Assembly (NCBI GenBank): GCA_032622095.1
Contig: CP136064.1
Span: forward strand, 214,102,205-214,166,204
Source of the DNA: Siphonodentalium dalli
Taxonomy: Eukaryota > Mollusca > Scaphopoda > Gadilida > Siphonodentaliidae
DNA length: 64,000 nucleotides
Direction: 5' to 3'
The notes below the pieces were generated by a model. That model did not search any database. It was not told the DNA's origin and saw only the letters and a list, made by a program, of their open reading frames with translations. The translations under genes were made by a program, and so were the position numbers. This document shows positions 11,941-23,060 of this stretch, piece by piece (the stretch's first letter is position 1; each line of letters begins with the position of its first letter).

Positions 11941-12140
11941 TACAGTAATGCTCTTAATAATCGACTCCTTAACCACAGCAGAATTATGGGTAATTTTTTC
12001 AGGATTTAGTCGGAAATATGGCTTGGTGCCATTCATCGGAAAGCTCTCACTGAGGGTGGCTTATATTTCCGACTATATCCTGAAAAATTACCCATAATTA
12101 TGCTGTGGTTAAGGAGTCGATTATTTGGAGCATTACTGTA
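11941..12140. repeat. Long hairpin, ~80-bp arms
   Basis: TACAGTAATGCTCTTAATAA... is answered by ...TTATTTGGAGCATTACTGTA. The arms match over about 80 bp (including CGACTCCTTAACCACAGCA and TTTCAGGATTTAGTCGGAAA), with a ~35-nt loop. The outermost bases on both sides are TA, so a TA-targeting MITE is possible (inference). Confidence 0.8.
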
Positions 12141-13167
12141 AGTGACACAACAGCAACATCATTTCAACCATACAAACGGTCAATCGCAATGCAGACTAAG
12201 ACCCGAGGTTCGCAAATGGTTGCACTATCAAACAATCACGCCATGGAAGACAATGGCCAGTCGTGTATACACAAGCAATACTTCGAGTGTGCAATTGCTT
12301 GCGTATATGCCTATGGATACAAGGAATACAAGCTTCGCACATTCCGCCGTATATTTCTTCAAACAGGGTTTAAAGAAGATTATAACTTTGGCTATGAAAT
12401 TTTGTCAAATTTGGTGTCAAATCGGATCTTTTAAAGCCCCGTTGTAATGTGAAGACTGGGCGCATGTTACCTTTTGATACATCGCGGTTCTGTTCCGGGA
12501 ATATCACAATGTCGCAAACACGTTAAATATCCATATGCGGACTGTACATGTCATAGTAGGACTTACTCAAGTCAGAGCTGATAATTCGCAATAGTCATGC
12601 TGTTTTGCAGCGCGTATAGATATGTAAAACTCTCCGCTGATATATTCAGAATGGAATGACAAAGAATCATGCCAAAAATAAGTTATTTGCATACTTTTGA
12701 TATCAAAAATAGGCAGAAACCAGCGCCAAATGTTATAAACTAATAACATGCAGTGACTGTTGAGAAATTTGTATAATACTAGCGATCTGTTGAATATACT
12801 CTCATGTCATTGCCACGATGGTCATCCGCGTAACGCAGACGCCGGCAAGTAACGCCATGTGCGATATCTGGTGTATTTAATTGATCTGGGTGCTCACGAT
12901 GATAAAACGCAAAGAAAACAACTTGGTACACGTGACTTTATAATATATCAACCTATATTTACGTGCATGATGCGGTCAAAACACGTAACGTGCTAGTTTT
13001 GGTCTATGCCTATCTAACTTATGAATATGCTTATATTATATACTTAGCTTCACAGGCAGTGATACGTGTTCAGATATTTAAATCGCAATGGTAAGAAAGA
13101 ACTTCCGAACAGTTATACCATTACATTCAACCGGTCCCAACACGCACTGACATAGGACTGATACACC
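12141..13167. other. Featureless spacer
   Basis: Two overlapping ORFs of about 100 codons start inside or beside the hairpin and carry no domain. A GGTCATCCGCGTAACG string near 12829 recurs as GGTCATCCGTGTAACG near 16410, too short to define a repeat. Confidence 0.3.
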
Positions 13168-13545
13168 AAACTGCAGCCTGTTCACCCGAAAACCAGCACA
13201 TTATCTGCTTGTTATAGAACTTGTTTTAGGTATTTAATATGCTTAGAATCGCCTCATTTTGAGTCGATAATGTGCTGAAAATTAGAGCATTTTAGTCACA
13301 TTATCGACTCATAATGAAGCGATTCCATAGCAGGTTATGTGCGCACAATGACACAAATAAGCCAACTCACGACTTTGCAGGTGTACGCTCTTTAACAGGT
13401 ATTTTCACTGTGACCCGCGCCATAAAACGAACTAACGGGTAAGAGTCCATTATCTGCTTATTTCAGAATCAAATAATCACATTATGTGCCTATTTCATAT
13501 TATAGGTCGATTATGTGTGTATTTCAGAGAGGATATGTTGTGGAA
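13168..13545 (+). repeat. Palindromic CACATTATCTGCTTA repeat, copy 3
   Basis: Closely related to 4156-4535 over its length, in the same orientation. The internal hairpin is clear: GAATCGCCTCATTTTGAGTC... pairs with ...GACTCATAATGAAGCGATTC around a ~25-nt loop. CATTATCTGCTTR occurs near both ends. Confidence 0.75.
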
Positions 13546-14741
13546 ACTGACACTATCTACAGTATTCTACATCCTCTGCGTTAAAATAAAACAAATATGG
13601 TAATGGGCAGGAACAAATGCAACAACAAAGAAATAGTATGTGCACGGTGTTCTATCGGGTATCTATATACTCACTTGGGTGCTTTTATTTGTATGCTTGT
13701 ATATCTCAATATTATAGTCACATTCACTGTATGTTTTGTACAGTTTTATTTTTTTCGGAAAACTTGTATACTGAGTTTTATTTCCACCGTCGTGATATGG
13801 CATAACGGTTGATACGAGGTTATTTAACATTTATCCCCACCTAGATAAACAAAAAAACCCACAAAACCATTACAAATATGCTAGCATGGAAGCCTATGTC
13901 CAACATATATTTTATGACGGTATTACAAAATGGCAGGTTGTATTAAATGTAGAAGTTGCATGCAGTATCTATTGAAAACAATCCAACGAACTTTACCTTG
14001 AACGTGGGTACGCAACCGCATATGGGTTACGAGTTGACAATTTAAACCGGCCATATATATATTTGTTTCCATTGGCATATTCGAAGCATCTGCTAATTGC
14101 GATACAATATATACATCTGATCACATGTGTATTGTGAAATACATACCTTAATTCAAACGAGGATCCGTCACGCTGAATACAATCACTTTAATTAATGAAA
14201 CTAACTATCCATTGGGACCTAATAGCTTGTGGTGGGAATTGCTCTCATACTCCGTACAACCTTTCATATCAGCCGCACTTGTGTGATTTATCGAGTGTAT
14301 TCAATAGTGTACCGTCATCAACGATGTAGAAGTTATCACGCCCACAGAAAACCGAATCGTCCGCGATAGTGTAATACAGCGCGGCGAACTAACGCCACAC
14401 GAACCGCACCGTGCCGAGCGCAAATCGAACGTTTCCCAAACCGATTACTAGAGGAGATTGGAATCGGAATGAGTCGCATGGACAAAGGCCCATTAAACAC
14501 TATTAGCAATGTGTAATTGCGATAATGTTGTTTTGCATTCCTGATGCATGTCTTCTCTAAATACGCAAGGGATGGAACATCTTTCATATAATTTCATTTC
14601 GACACCTAATTTGAAACGTCAACTGTTTCTTCTTCTGGGATGTTTATAGTGGCGGTTTTTGTGGTTTTGCATCGATATTATGGCCATAAGACATGTTTTT
14701 GAATAGTTTATGTGACAGATGCCAAATAAATCAGTCAATCA
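13546..14741. other. Featureless spacer
   Basis: Contains a locally less AT-rich stretch (14336-14510) with an 83-codon frame on the - strand that has no recognisable domain. Confidence 0.3.
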
Positions 14742-15243
14742 TTAAAGGTACGGTTGGCCTTGGCGGTGGGTATCCTGTGAAAATATTTCCACCCGTCAAA
14801 AACCGCCACAAACAGAAAGAACAACACAATGTAGACAGACTTTGTCCGTATACAAATAAGAAATATCGCATAAACAGTATGTTATTGTCATATTTTTGAC
14901 CATTGTTATGTAAACAAAAGCCTAAAAAGTTACTTTTCTGGTGTTTGTTTATATTATGATGGTAAACATAAAGAGCGTTCTTTGTGGGTGAATTCCTGAT
15001 ATGGAACGAATAAAGAGCGTTTATGCCATTTGTGTGTGATTAGCCAGCAGCATTGTGTTGTCTTCTGTAACACAATCAGGCTCTTGCTTAGGTAAAATAT
15101 AGTAAATCTTTATGATAACATGCTGTTTACGCGATGGTCATGCTATATATGAACGAAACTGTATGCGTTTTAATGTTTTTCTGTTTACGGTGATTGGAAC
15201 AAATATGAATATTTTCGACAACTAAGGCCTCACGTGCCTTTAA
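14742..15243 (+). mobile_element. TTAA foldback element, copy 3
   Basis: Same orientation and almost the same sequence as copies 1 and 6. TTAA lies at 14742-14745 and 15240-15243, with ends TTAAAGGTACGGTTGGCCTT and GGCCTCACGTGCCTTTAA. The 68-codon frame at its left is a shadow. Confidence 0.85.
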
Positions 15244-15770
15244 GACAATATGCTGTCAATTTTAGTGGGTTTTACAAAAACGATGAGGCGGTAGGTTATT
15301 TTACAGGTAAACATGCCGCTGTACAGAAAAATACCACTAGACAAGACAAACCATACACTCAAATGCCGATACCATCCCTATACTTTGGGAAACAACGCGA
15401 GCATATCGAAATGAGACCAAACATCGCCACTGATGGGACATATTTAACACTTTCTATCCTAAATACTTACTGGCGAGTAGTTCCATTAGGAACTTGAATG
15501 TTGAGATCTGAACATTTCCGACCAATTAATATAAATCATTCTGCACTTATAACTTATTTTCGTCTGTCTCTCGCCTGCTTGCATTTACTGAACACCCCTT
15601 CAATGCATACTAGACTATTGCAGTGTATACTTTTTATACCATGACCACGTACTGTTCTATACTATTATTGGCCATTGTGAAAACAAAGTTGTTAATCGAC
15701 ACTGTTGGTATAAAGCCATGGTGTATGTATAAACGTTTTCCATATGTTTTGAACGGCAAAGTGATATTTA
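15244..15770. other. Featureless spacer
   Basis: An 87-codon frame begins inside the foldback terminus and continues here. It has no domain, so I do not call it a gene. Confidence 0.3.
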
Positions 15771-15940
15771 CACGTCAACTTGAAACTATATTTTGCCACG
15801 GAATGATTAATACCGGTATTACCTTGACGCGGCATTGTAGTCCCTATACGGGAGGTATTACATTATGGACTAAAATGCCGCGTTACGGTAACACCGGTAA
15901 TAATCATTCCGTGGCAATATATAGTTTCAAGTTGACGTGT
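15771..15940. repeat. Long hairpin, ~75-bp arms
   Basis: CACGTCAACTTGAAACTATA... pairs with ...TATAGTTTCAAGTTGACGTG. The inner parts (GGAATGATTAATACCGGT, GACGCGGCAT) also match, and the loop is ~23 nt. The 106-codon + frame through it is palindrome artefact. Confidence 0.8.
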
Positions 15941-16234
15941 TAATAAACAAAACGTTAGTTACACTTTCATAAATCGGTTGTATTATGTGACATCTGTGAT
16001 ATGTGAACAAACCAATGTTATCATAAATTTCAATAGCTATTTGTATACACTTTCACAATTCCCTCAGAACGTTAATGTCCCTTGGCCAGGTAACAGTACT
16101 AATTTACTGAGTTGCCGAGGCGTCCACGGAGAATGTTGACAAATTTCTTCGAAGTTTTAAGTTCTAGCTATCTAATATTATTCTTATCGGTATCATCGTG
16201 CTATAACCAAAATATATACACACGTCTGGTGTAT

Positions 16235-16340
16235 CTGAATACCAAATTTACACCACTCGTGGAATTGATGATTTACCACACTCGCTAAAGCTCGTGCGGT
16301 GAATCAACAATCCCACGAGTGGTGTAAATTTGGTATTCAG
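16235..16340. repeat. Hairpin, ~48-bp arms
   Basis: CTGAATACCAAATTTACACC... pairs with ...GGTGTAAATTTGGTATTCAG; the loop is around CTAAAG. Mismatches lie only in the inner part. Confidence 0.75.
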
Positions 16341-17339
16341 AAACGAATATCCGTCCGTGTTCTATACAAATTAACGGGGGCCATCTAGATGGCAGCATAG
16401 ACGCGCTGGTCATCCGTGTAACGAGAACTCGAACGAGTAACGGCGGACGCGCCTCCCGCGTGTTTGCATTGTCACTGGTTGCTCAAGAAAATGGCTACTC
16501 AATGTCTTTAAAACATATATACCTATATTTTAGTGTGTGCTGTGTTTTGGTACAACCACCGCCAAGCCACCAGTTTGAAGAAATCCGAATGTTTTTCTTA
16601 GCCATTTGTATCGAAGATGCGTAGAGCTTTCTGTGGGAAAGTAATTGGACGCGAAAATTGGTAACGATGGACGCGCTTTTTTCCCGAACATATTTACATT
16701 CACACGACATGACATAGGCACATATGGCCCATTATGGCCATGTTTGAAGAACAATAAATGTCGACTTTTTGTGATATGGCCATTTAATCATCGCATTATA
16801 TATTTTAGACAAATAATGAGAAATAGACAATAGCACAGAGAAGTCACCAGAGCGTCTCCGTTTGTGGATACCCACCTCGTTTTTCCAACTTTATCCCATT
16901 GAGCCAGACAAAACTATTCTATTCACACCACCCTCTTGGGTTGGAATGTTCCGACTAGTACCTCAAACTTTCCAACTGTTAGATATTTCTCATCTAACTC
17001 CCTTCCAATCTGGAAAATATCTGACGATGTCCATTTCAGCACAAAAGTGTAACCACAATCAGGGAGAGGGAGTCGCAAATAAAATACAGGAGTCCTGGTG
17101 GGTGGGTCCTTTTCTGACCTTCGATCGCATTTTTATCACGTTTAAAGACAAATTATGACTACTAAAAAATCATTTAAATGGTCAGGCTTTAATCTGCATG
17201 GACCTACTTATTATTGGTTAATGAAACAGACTGCAGATGAGGCTGAGCTGCCATTTGTCATATATACATGTAGCTGGTACTATTCACCACAAGAGAGAAA
17301 AGCTTGCTGTGCATACATATATGTTCATCTTCATAGTGA
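16341..17339. other. Spacer left of the giant inverted repeat
   Basis: Contains a 98-codon + frame (16862-17158) with no known domain. No repeat copies were found. Confidence 0.3.
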
Positions 17340-18300
17340 GTATAATTGTGTTGTTTAAAGATGTCAAACGTGGCACCGCTTGAGTCAGGGATAGGCCGGC
17401 AAGGGACACACAAATTAATAAAAATGTTTCGCGCCAATTTCCACCAAATTCATATGCGTTCTTCTCCAATGATATGAGGAATCAACTCCTGTGTGTTAAT
17501 ACGCCACGTTTTGGTGTATATTTGCGAATGTCTGGTTGTTCTATATAACTTCACGGGGATTGATTGATGGCACTAAAGGGGCCTAACAGGGGTAACCTTT
17601 TACGAGGAAAATAATTGTACAATGTTAAAAATTTATAAAGTGACGCTGTTGGTGTCAGTTGGAAAAGGGGGAGGGACAGCAAAATGCTTAAATATTTTTG
17701 TCGCAGATTTCCACAAAACTTATAGGGGAGGGCAGCAAAATTGATAAAAATAAAAAAATGTTTAGAGCTGATTTCCATCAAATTGATACTTATTCTTCTA
17801 AATTATATGAGTAATCTAATCGATGTTTTAAAGACGCTAGATTGGTGCCGTTTGGGTGAGGGCACTAAATTTGATACGAATTTGTTCAGTTGCCGATTAC
17901 CACCAAACTTATACATAATCATCTCCACGATATCAGGAGTCTAATGAACGTGGTTTAAATGTTAAAAGTGACACCGTTCTAGTCCTGAATGGGGAAGGGA
18001 GGGAGCAACAAAGCTGATTACAAATGTTTAGCACTAATTTCCACCAAATTCATACACGTTCTGCTCCAATGCTACAAGCAAGCAAAACATGTGGGTCAAT
18101 GAAGCCACATTTGGTGTCGTTTGTGTCAGGGATGGGGAGAGGAGGGCGACTAACATTGGTAGGAATGTTCCAGTCACCGATATCCACCAACGTTATGTAG
18201 TGATCTCCATAATTCGTTCCAGAGAGTTTTTGGCGTTTAAATTTCACAATTCGTGACCAAATTAGGTCACTTGAACAATTATATCTACTCAATTTTCATA
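17340..18300 (-). repeat. ~145-bp satellite array, left arm
   Basis: Degenerate tandem units on the - strand. Each contains a CCAATTTCCACCAAATTCAT-type block, a TTCT(C/T)CAATGATATGAG block, then GGTTTAAA, a GGCACC(A/G) block and GGGGAGGG. This is the reverse complement of the array at 20870-22645. Fewer units than in the right arm, with strong unit-to-unit divergence. Confidence 0.75.
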
Positions 18301-18469
18301 TTTATACGGGGACGGTAATCGGGGCATTCATATAGAGAGCTAGCAATAACAGTTACATAGAAGAAAGCATTAAAAGTATATTTATCATTCTATTTAAGAG
18401 ATACATATATTCTTGTAAAATGAGGGTCCTGGAACCACCAGATGATGGAATGTAAGAATAGCTCATATA

Positions 18470-18691
18470 TTATAACACTATTGATTCTGTTATTTCCACA
18501 AGCAAGATACCATTTGTTAAGAGATATGGATACGTACAGAAGGTCTGTTCAAAATTGTTAAATCTAAATTTCTTCTGAGTTAAAAGAAAACAATCAGTAT
18601 CACATGACTTCTCATGATCCTCCATTGCTGGCATCTGACAAGGGTACATCTGCCCGATACAGCGGATTTCTTTCATATTTAGAACACTCAT
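18470..18691 (-). pseudogene. Decayed ORF shared by both arms (left copy), unknown
   Basis: A 73-codon frame containing KEIRCIGQMYPCQMPAMED has a counterpart in the right arm (20435-20629, KEILCIGQIYPCHMSLLED). The two differ by indels and many substitutions outside a cysteine-containing core. I do not recognise the family. The match may simply reflect nucleotide homology of the arms, so protein-level constraint is unproven. Confidence 0.2.
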
Positions 18692-19268
18692 AGCCTAACG
18701 TAAACAACTTAAAACCTCGCTATGTCGGCTACATATATAGCAACATTTATTTTAAACTGAGAATTAGCCAGTATAGCACCATAAACAGAGAAGCACCTGG
18801 ACATTTCTTTAAAACATCTGTATCTTCATCCTTCATGGAGATATGACAACCAAGTTCCCTAAAAAAATGTCTAATCCACTACATTGTTTTTACATTTTAA
18901 ACCGAATTGCGTCGTTTATTGTTGCGAATAATGTTTTGATGTTCAAGTTTTGATCCCAATAAATACTATAAAAACCCAAAACAAACGTCAATTCTAACCA
19001 CGTCGACTGTCGGATTAAAAAAAAATGTAAAGTTGTAAATAATTAAATACTTCTTTATTGGTGGGACGAATTAATCGTGATAAACAAAACGACAATAACT
19101 CAAAAAAGATGAGCCACTACTTACGTTTTGTGTTGCCATTTGGACATATACTATATGATAATACGTGTAACAATTAAAGCAAGAGTATTGTCTATTCCCA
19201 CCAAATGTCCACAGCAGAGGGTTAACTTACACACCACTTTAACCTGGACAACGCCGGGTAACATTACT

Positions 19269-19864
19269 AGTTCTAAGAGTGTTTATTATCATCTCAGAAA
19301 AATATGTGGCGCAATTGGCGCTCAGTGCTTAGAAGACAGGTGCCGTTGTCATAAAAAAGCAATAAAGAGCGTTTATGATCAGCTTAAACTACATCAATCC
19401 CCTTGCATTAACATAATATACAAATATGTGTTAAAGGACTATCACGCAGTGACAGGGAGCATGAAATCAAAAACTTGCTCAATATGAAGGAGTCACAGCT
19501 GTTCTTCGTTTTAGATATTTCACTAGCTGATTTAATTTGAGTGATAAGTTGGAATATTCCAATATTAGGAAAGAGGTTATTACTACAAAACTGATATTGC
19601 TTTAAAACATTCATTTTTGAAAACCTCTTCTGGCATGGGGTGCATACATGACCATGAGTATAGGGTATTAGCATATATTGAAGGGTTGTATCGCCATGGT
19701 GTGGAAAATATGTATAGATTGGGTGACCATATGGTCAATGGTGTAGTGAATATACAATGATTTATGTGGTCATAAATGTGGTGTCTGATTATCATGGGTA
19801 AAGTGTATATTCAAGCCTGGAGTGTATGAATGGCAGAGTGTGCGGGGTATTGGTATATACGTAT
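19269..19864. other. Central spacer of the giant inverted repeat
   Basis: About 600 bp not shared between the arms. Its right part (about 19630-19862) is a degenerate minisatellite (GTGGAGTG..., TATGGTCAT, CCTGGAGTGTATGAATGG) that recurs directly beyond the right arm at 22650-23050. It has no coding signal. Confidence 0.6.
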
Positions 19865-20434
19865 ATACTAGCAGTGTTGCCCGGCGTTGCTCAGGTTAAA
19901 GTGATGTGAACCCTCTGTGGATATTTGGTGAATACTCTTGCTCTCAAAGTGTTACACGTATTCTCATAAATTGTATATCCATATGGCATCACAAAACACG
20001 ATTCTTACACATGGAATATAAGTAGTGGCTCACCTTGTCAGGTCGGAGCGATTATAATTTTGTTTATCGCGTTTAATCCGTTCCACCAATAAAGAAGTAT
20101 TCATTTATTTACAACTGTGTATACTTCAGACGTTATAGCATGAAACATGAACATCATAAACACATTAGTTCGAAAAAATAAAAGACGACAATTGTGTTTT
20201 ACATAGAGATATATCAATCAATCAATCAATCAACCAATCAATCTAGTTTATCATATCTTCATGAAGATACAGATGTTTTAAAGATATGGCCAGGTGCTCC
20301 TCTGTTCTGGTGCTATATACTGGCTAATCATTTTGAGTTTAAAAGAAATGATGTTATGCAGTATAGCAGCTACATGTGCCAGACACATCGATATTTTGAG
20401 TTGTTTATGTTAGGCGATGAGTCTGTTCTAAAAA

Positions 20435-20629
20435 ATGAAAGAAATCCTCTGTATCGGGCAGATATACCCTTGCCATATGTCACTTTTGGAGGATCCTGCA
20501 AAGTCATGTGCTACGATCTGCGTTTTCCTTTATCTCAGAAGTAACTGCTCTACATTTCCATATCTCTTGGCAATTGAAACTGTTTTTGTGGAAACTATAT
20601 TGAATGGGACAGACTCAATCGTGCTATAA
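20435..20629 (+). pseudogene. Decayed ORF shared by both arms (right copy), unknown
   Basis: A 64-codon counterpart of the left-arm frame at 18470-18691. It overlaps a 116-codon frame in another phase (20194-20544) that has no recognisable domain. Either both are remnants of one gene captured in the palindrome, or the similarity is non-coding. Confidence 0.2.
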
Positions 20630-20869
20630 TATATACATGAGCCATTCTAATATGCAATCCTCTGACGATTCAAGGTCCCTCAGTTTGAATGAATATATGT
20701 ATCTCTTAAATAGATTGATATAAATATACTTTTAATGCTTTCTTCTATGTATCTGTGTTGCTAGATCATTATAGGAATGCCCTGATTTCCACTCCCATAT
20801 AAATATGACAGCCGAGAAGATATAATTGCTCAAGTGACTTACCATTTGTCAAGATTGTGAAATGGGAAT

Positions 20870-22645
20870 GCCAGACACTCCTTAGAACGACTTCGAGATG
20901 GCTCTAGAGAAGAACGTGCATGAATTTGGTGGAATCAGTGCTAAATATATTTGTATCAACTGTGGTGCAACTCCCCTCATGCATGGCTTGAACCGCGCCA
21001 CTTTTGTAATATATAGACCACATATATTAGACTCATGCATGCATTATATAATGGAGATGATTATAATTTATATAAGTTTGGTGCTAATCGGCAACTAAAC
21101 AAATTATTATCATGGTTATTACCCCCCCCCCATCTCTCACCCAAACGGCACCAATTTCGCGTCTTTAAATCACACGTTTATATTCCTCGTATCACAGAGA
21201 AGAATAATATATCAATTTGGTCGAAATCTGCGCTAAAAATAACCCCTCCCCTGACAGCAACAACGTCACTTTAGAAAATTTCAACCCACACCGTTATCTT
21301 ACTCGTAAAAGGTTACCCCTGTTAGACCGTATTGGTACCATCTCGATTGTATCCTTAAAGTTATATATAGAACACAGACATATATTCGCTAATATTTCAT
21401 TCATTGTATTATTTGAGAAGAACGTGTATGAGTTTGATGGTAATTGGCACTAAACATATTTTTATAAGTTTTTGGTGACCCTCCCATCCCTATTTCGGAC
21501 TCAAGCGGCACCACTGTTGACACCATTAAACCACACACTTAGTCTCACTATAGAGAAGAATATATATAAAATTTATGAAAATTGGCGAGTATACAAATTC
21601 GTATAAACTTTATATTAGGGCCACCATTGCATATCTCTCACACAGAAAAGCACCAATTTGGCGCATTTAAACCACACGATTAGATTATTCGTATCAAGGA
21701 GAAGAATGTGTATCAACAAGGTGGAAATCGGCCCAAAACAGTATTTATCAAAGTTTGTGTCCCATTCACCATCTAAGCAACCCTGACTCGAATGGCCCCA
21801 CTTTTGACATCTTTAAACCACACAATTAGACTTCTGATATCATGGAGATTATGATTTGTAAGTTTGGTGCTAATCCGCGACTAAACAATTTTTTATCAGA
21901 TTTAGTGCCCACCCCACCCCACCCCATCTCTAACCAAAGCAGCACCAATATGACGTCTTTAAAATCACACGATTAGATTCCTCACATCGTGGATAAGAAT
22001 GTTTATCAATTTGGTGGAAATTGGCGCTAAAAATATTGTGTATCAATTTTGGTGCCCCTCTCCCTTTCAGTGCACCCCAGACTCGGATTACGCCACTTTT
22101 GACAGCTTTAAGTCACGCCATTATACACCTCACACCATGGGGATGAATTTGTATAAGTTTCGTGGCAATCGGCAACTAAACCAATTTTTATCAGATTTAG
22201 TTCCCACCCCCCTCCCCACCATATCTCTCACACCAACGACACCAATTTGGCGTCTTTAAATCACACAATACGATTCCTTGTATCATGGAGAAGATATCAG
22301 AAGAATGTGCATAAATTTTGTGGAATTCGGAGCTAGAATTATTTGTGATCAATTTTGGTGCCCCACTCCCCTGACGCGAACGGCGCGACTTTTACATATT
22401 TAAATCCCACCATTAGTTTCCTCATATTATGGGGATGATTATATATAAGTTTGGTGGCAATCGGCGACAAACAAATTCTGCCCCTCCCCCATTTCTGCCC
22501 CTGATAAAAACTGCGTCACTTTACAAAATTCTAACCCTCGCCACTATCTTTCTCGTAATAAGTTACCCCTATTAGACCCTTTTTGTGCCATCTAGGTGGT
22601 CCACTGTGAATTTCTATAGAACACAGACAGACAGACAGACATTCG
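20870..22645 (+). repeat. ~145-bp satellite array, right arm
   Basis: Tandem units marked by TTTAAAYCACAC at about 21167, 21530, 21670, 21822, 21960, 22110, 22255 and 22401, the later ones spaced about 140-150 bp. Each unit holds GGAGAAGAATGTGTAT, AATTTGGTGGAAATYGGCGC and a GGTGCCCCTCCCC block. Two places (21255-21405 and 22500-22640) share a longer ACCCCTRTTAGACC...ATAGAACACAGAC segment, so a higher-order unit of more than 1 kb may exist. Confidence 0.8.
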
Positions 22646-23060
22646 CAAATATAGATAATGGCTATGTGACCATTGATGTGGTGTATATGTATACTTGGAG
22701 TGTCTCTATGGTTATGGTGTATATTTATTTTGAGTGGCGATATGGCCAAGATATGGCGAATAGGTATAGGGGAGTGACGATATGGCCACTGGTGGAGTGA
22801 ATAGGTATACAATGAGTTACTGTATGGTCATAAATGTGGTGTATGATTGTCATGGGTGACGTGTATATTTAAGCCTGGAGTGTATGAATGGCCGATTGTA
22901 CGAGGTATTTGGTATATACATAGGGGTTTGGCCATTGGTTAGGTACATATGTACATCTGGAGTGACTCTGGTCATGAGTGGTGTGTATATGTATAGCCTG
23001 GGTGGCTATAAGCTCATGGTGTGGCCAATATGTATACAACCACATTCTTTGACCATGTCG
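22646..23060 (+). repeat. Degenerate ~36-40 bp minisatellite
   Basis: Repeated GTGTATATGTATAC..GGAGTG and TATGGCCA/TATGGTCAT words. The part 22768-22920 matches 19722-19862 in direct orientation (shared CCTGGAGTGTATGAATGG and GGTATATAC). The right arm of the giant inverted repeat is thus flanked on both sides by the same minisatellite. Confidence 0.65.

Larger units (their letters stand above)
17340..22645. repeat. Giant imperfect inverted repeat (~5.3 kb palindrome)
   Basis: The left arm 17340-19268 and right arm 19865-22645 are diverged reverse complements around a ~600 bp spacer. From the centre outwards the matching blocks are: CCCGGCGTTG near both inner edges; the CCTCTG..GTGGA.ATTTGGTG block; AATACTCTTGC and GTTACACGTATT; a GTTTATC.CG..TTAAT block; a ~500 bp unique segment (18340-18890 against 20230-20780); then satellite DNA. 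The right arm is longer because it holds more satellite units and an AATC microsatellite. Drosophila Foldback elements also have long terminal inverted repeats made of tandem repeats (family knowledge); whether this is such an element is inference. Confidence 0.85.

Noticed and set aside
15623-15943. 106-codon + frame
   Set aside because: Runs through a hairpin whose two arms read as unrelated peptides.
20211-20243. AATC tandem as a LINE tail
   Set aside because: It lies inside the right arm of the palindrome without AATAAA or coding remnants, so it is treated as a plain microsatellite.
22500-22640. CRISPR-like spaced repeats in the satellite arrays
   Set aside because: Units are ~145 bp, contiguous and degenerate, and the genome is animal.
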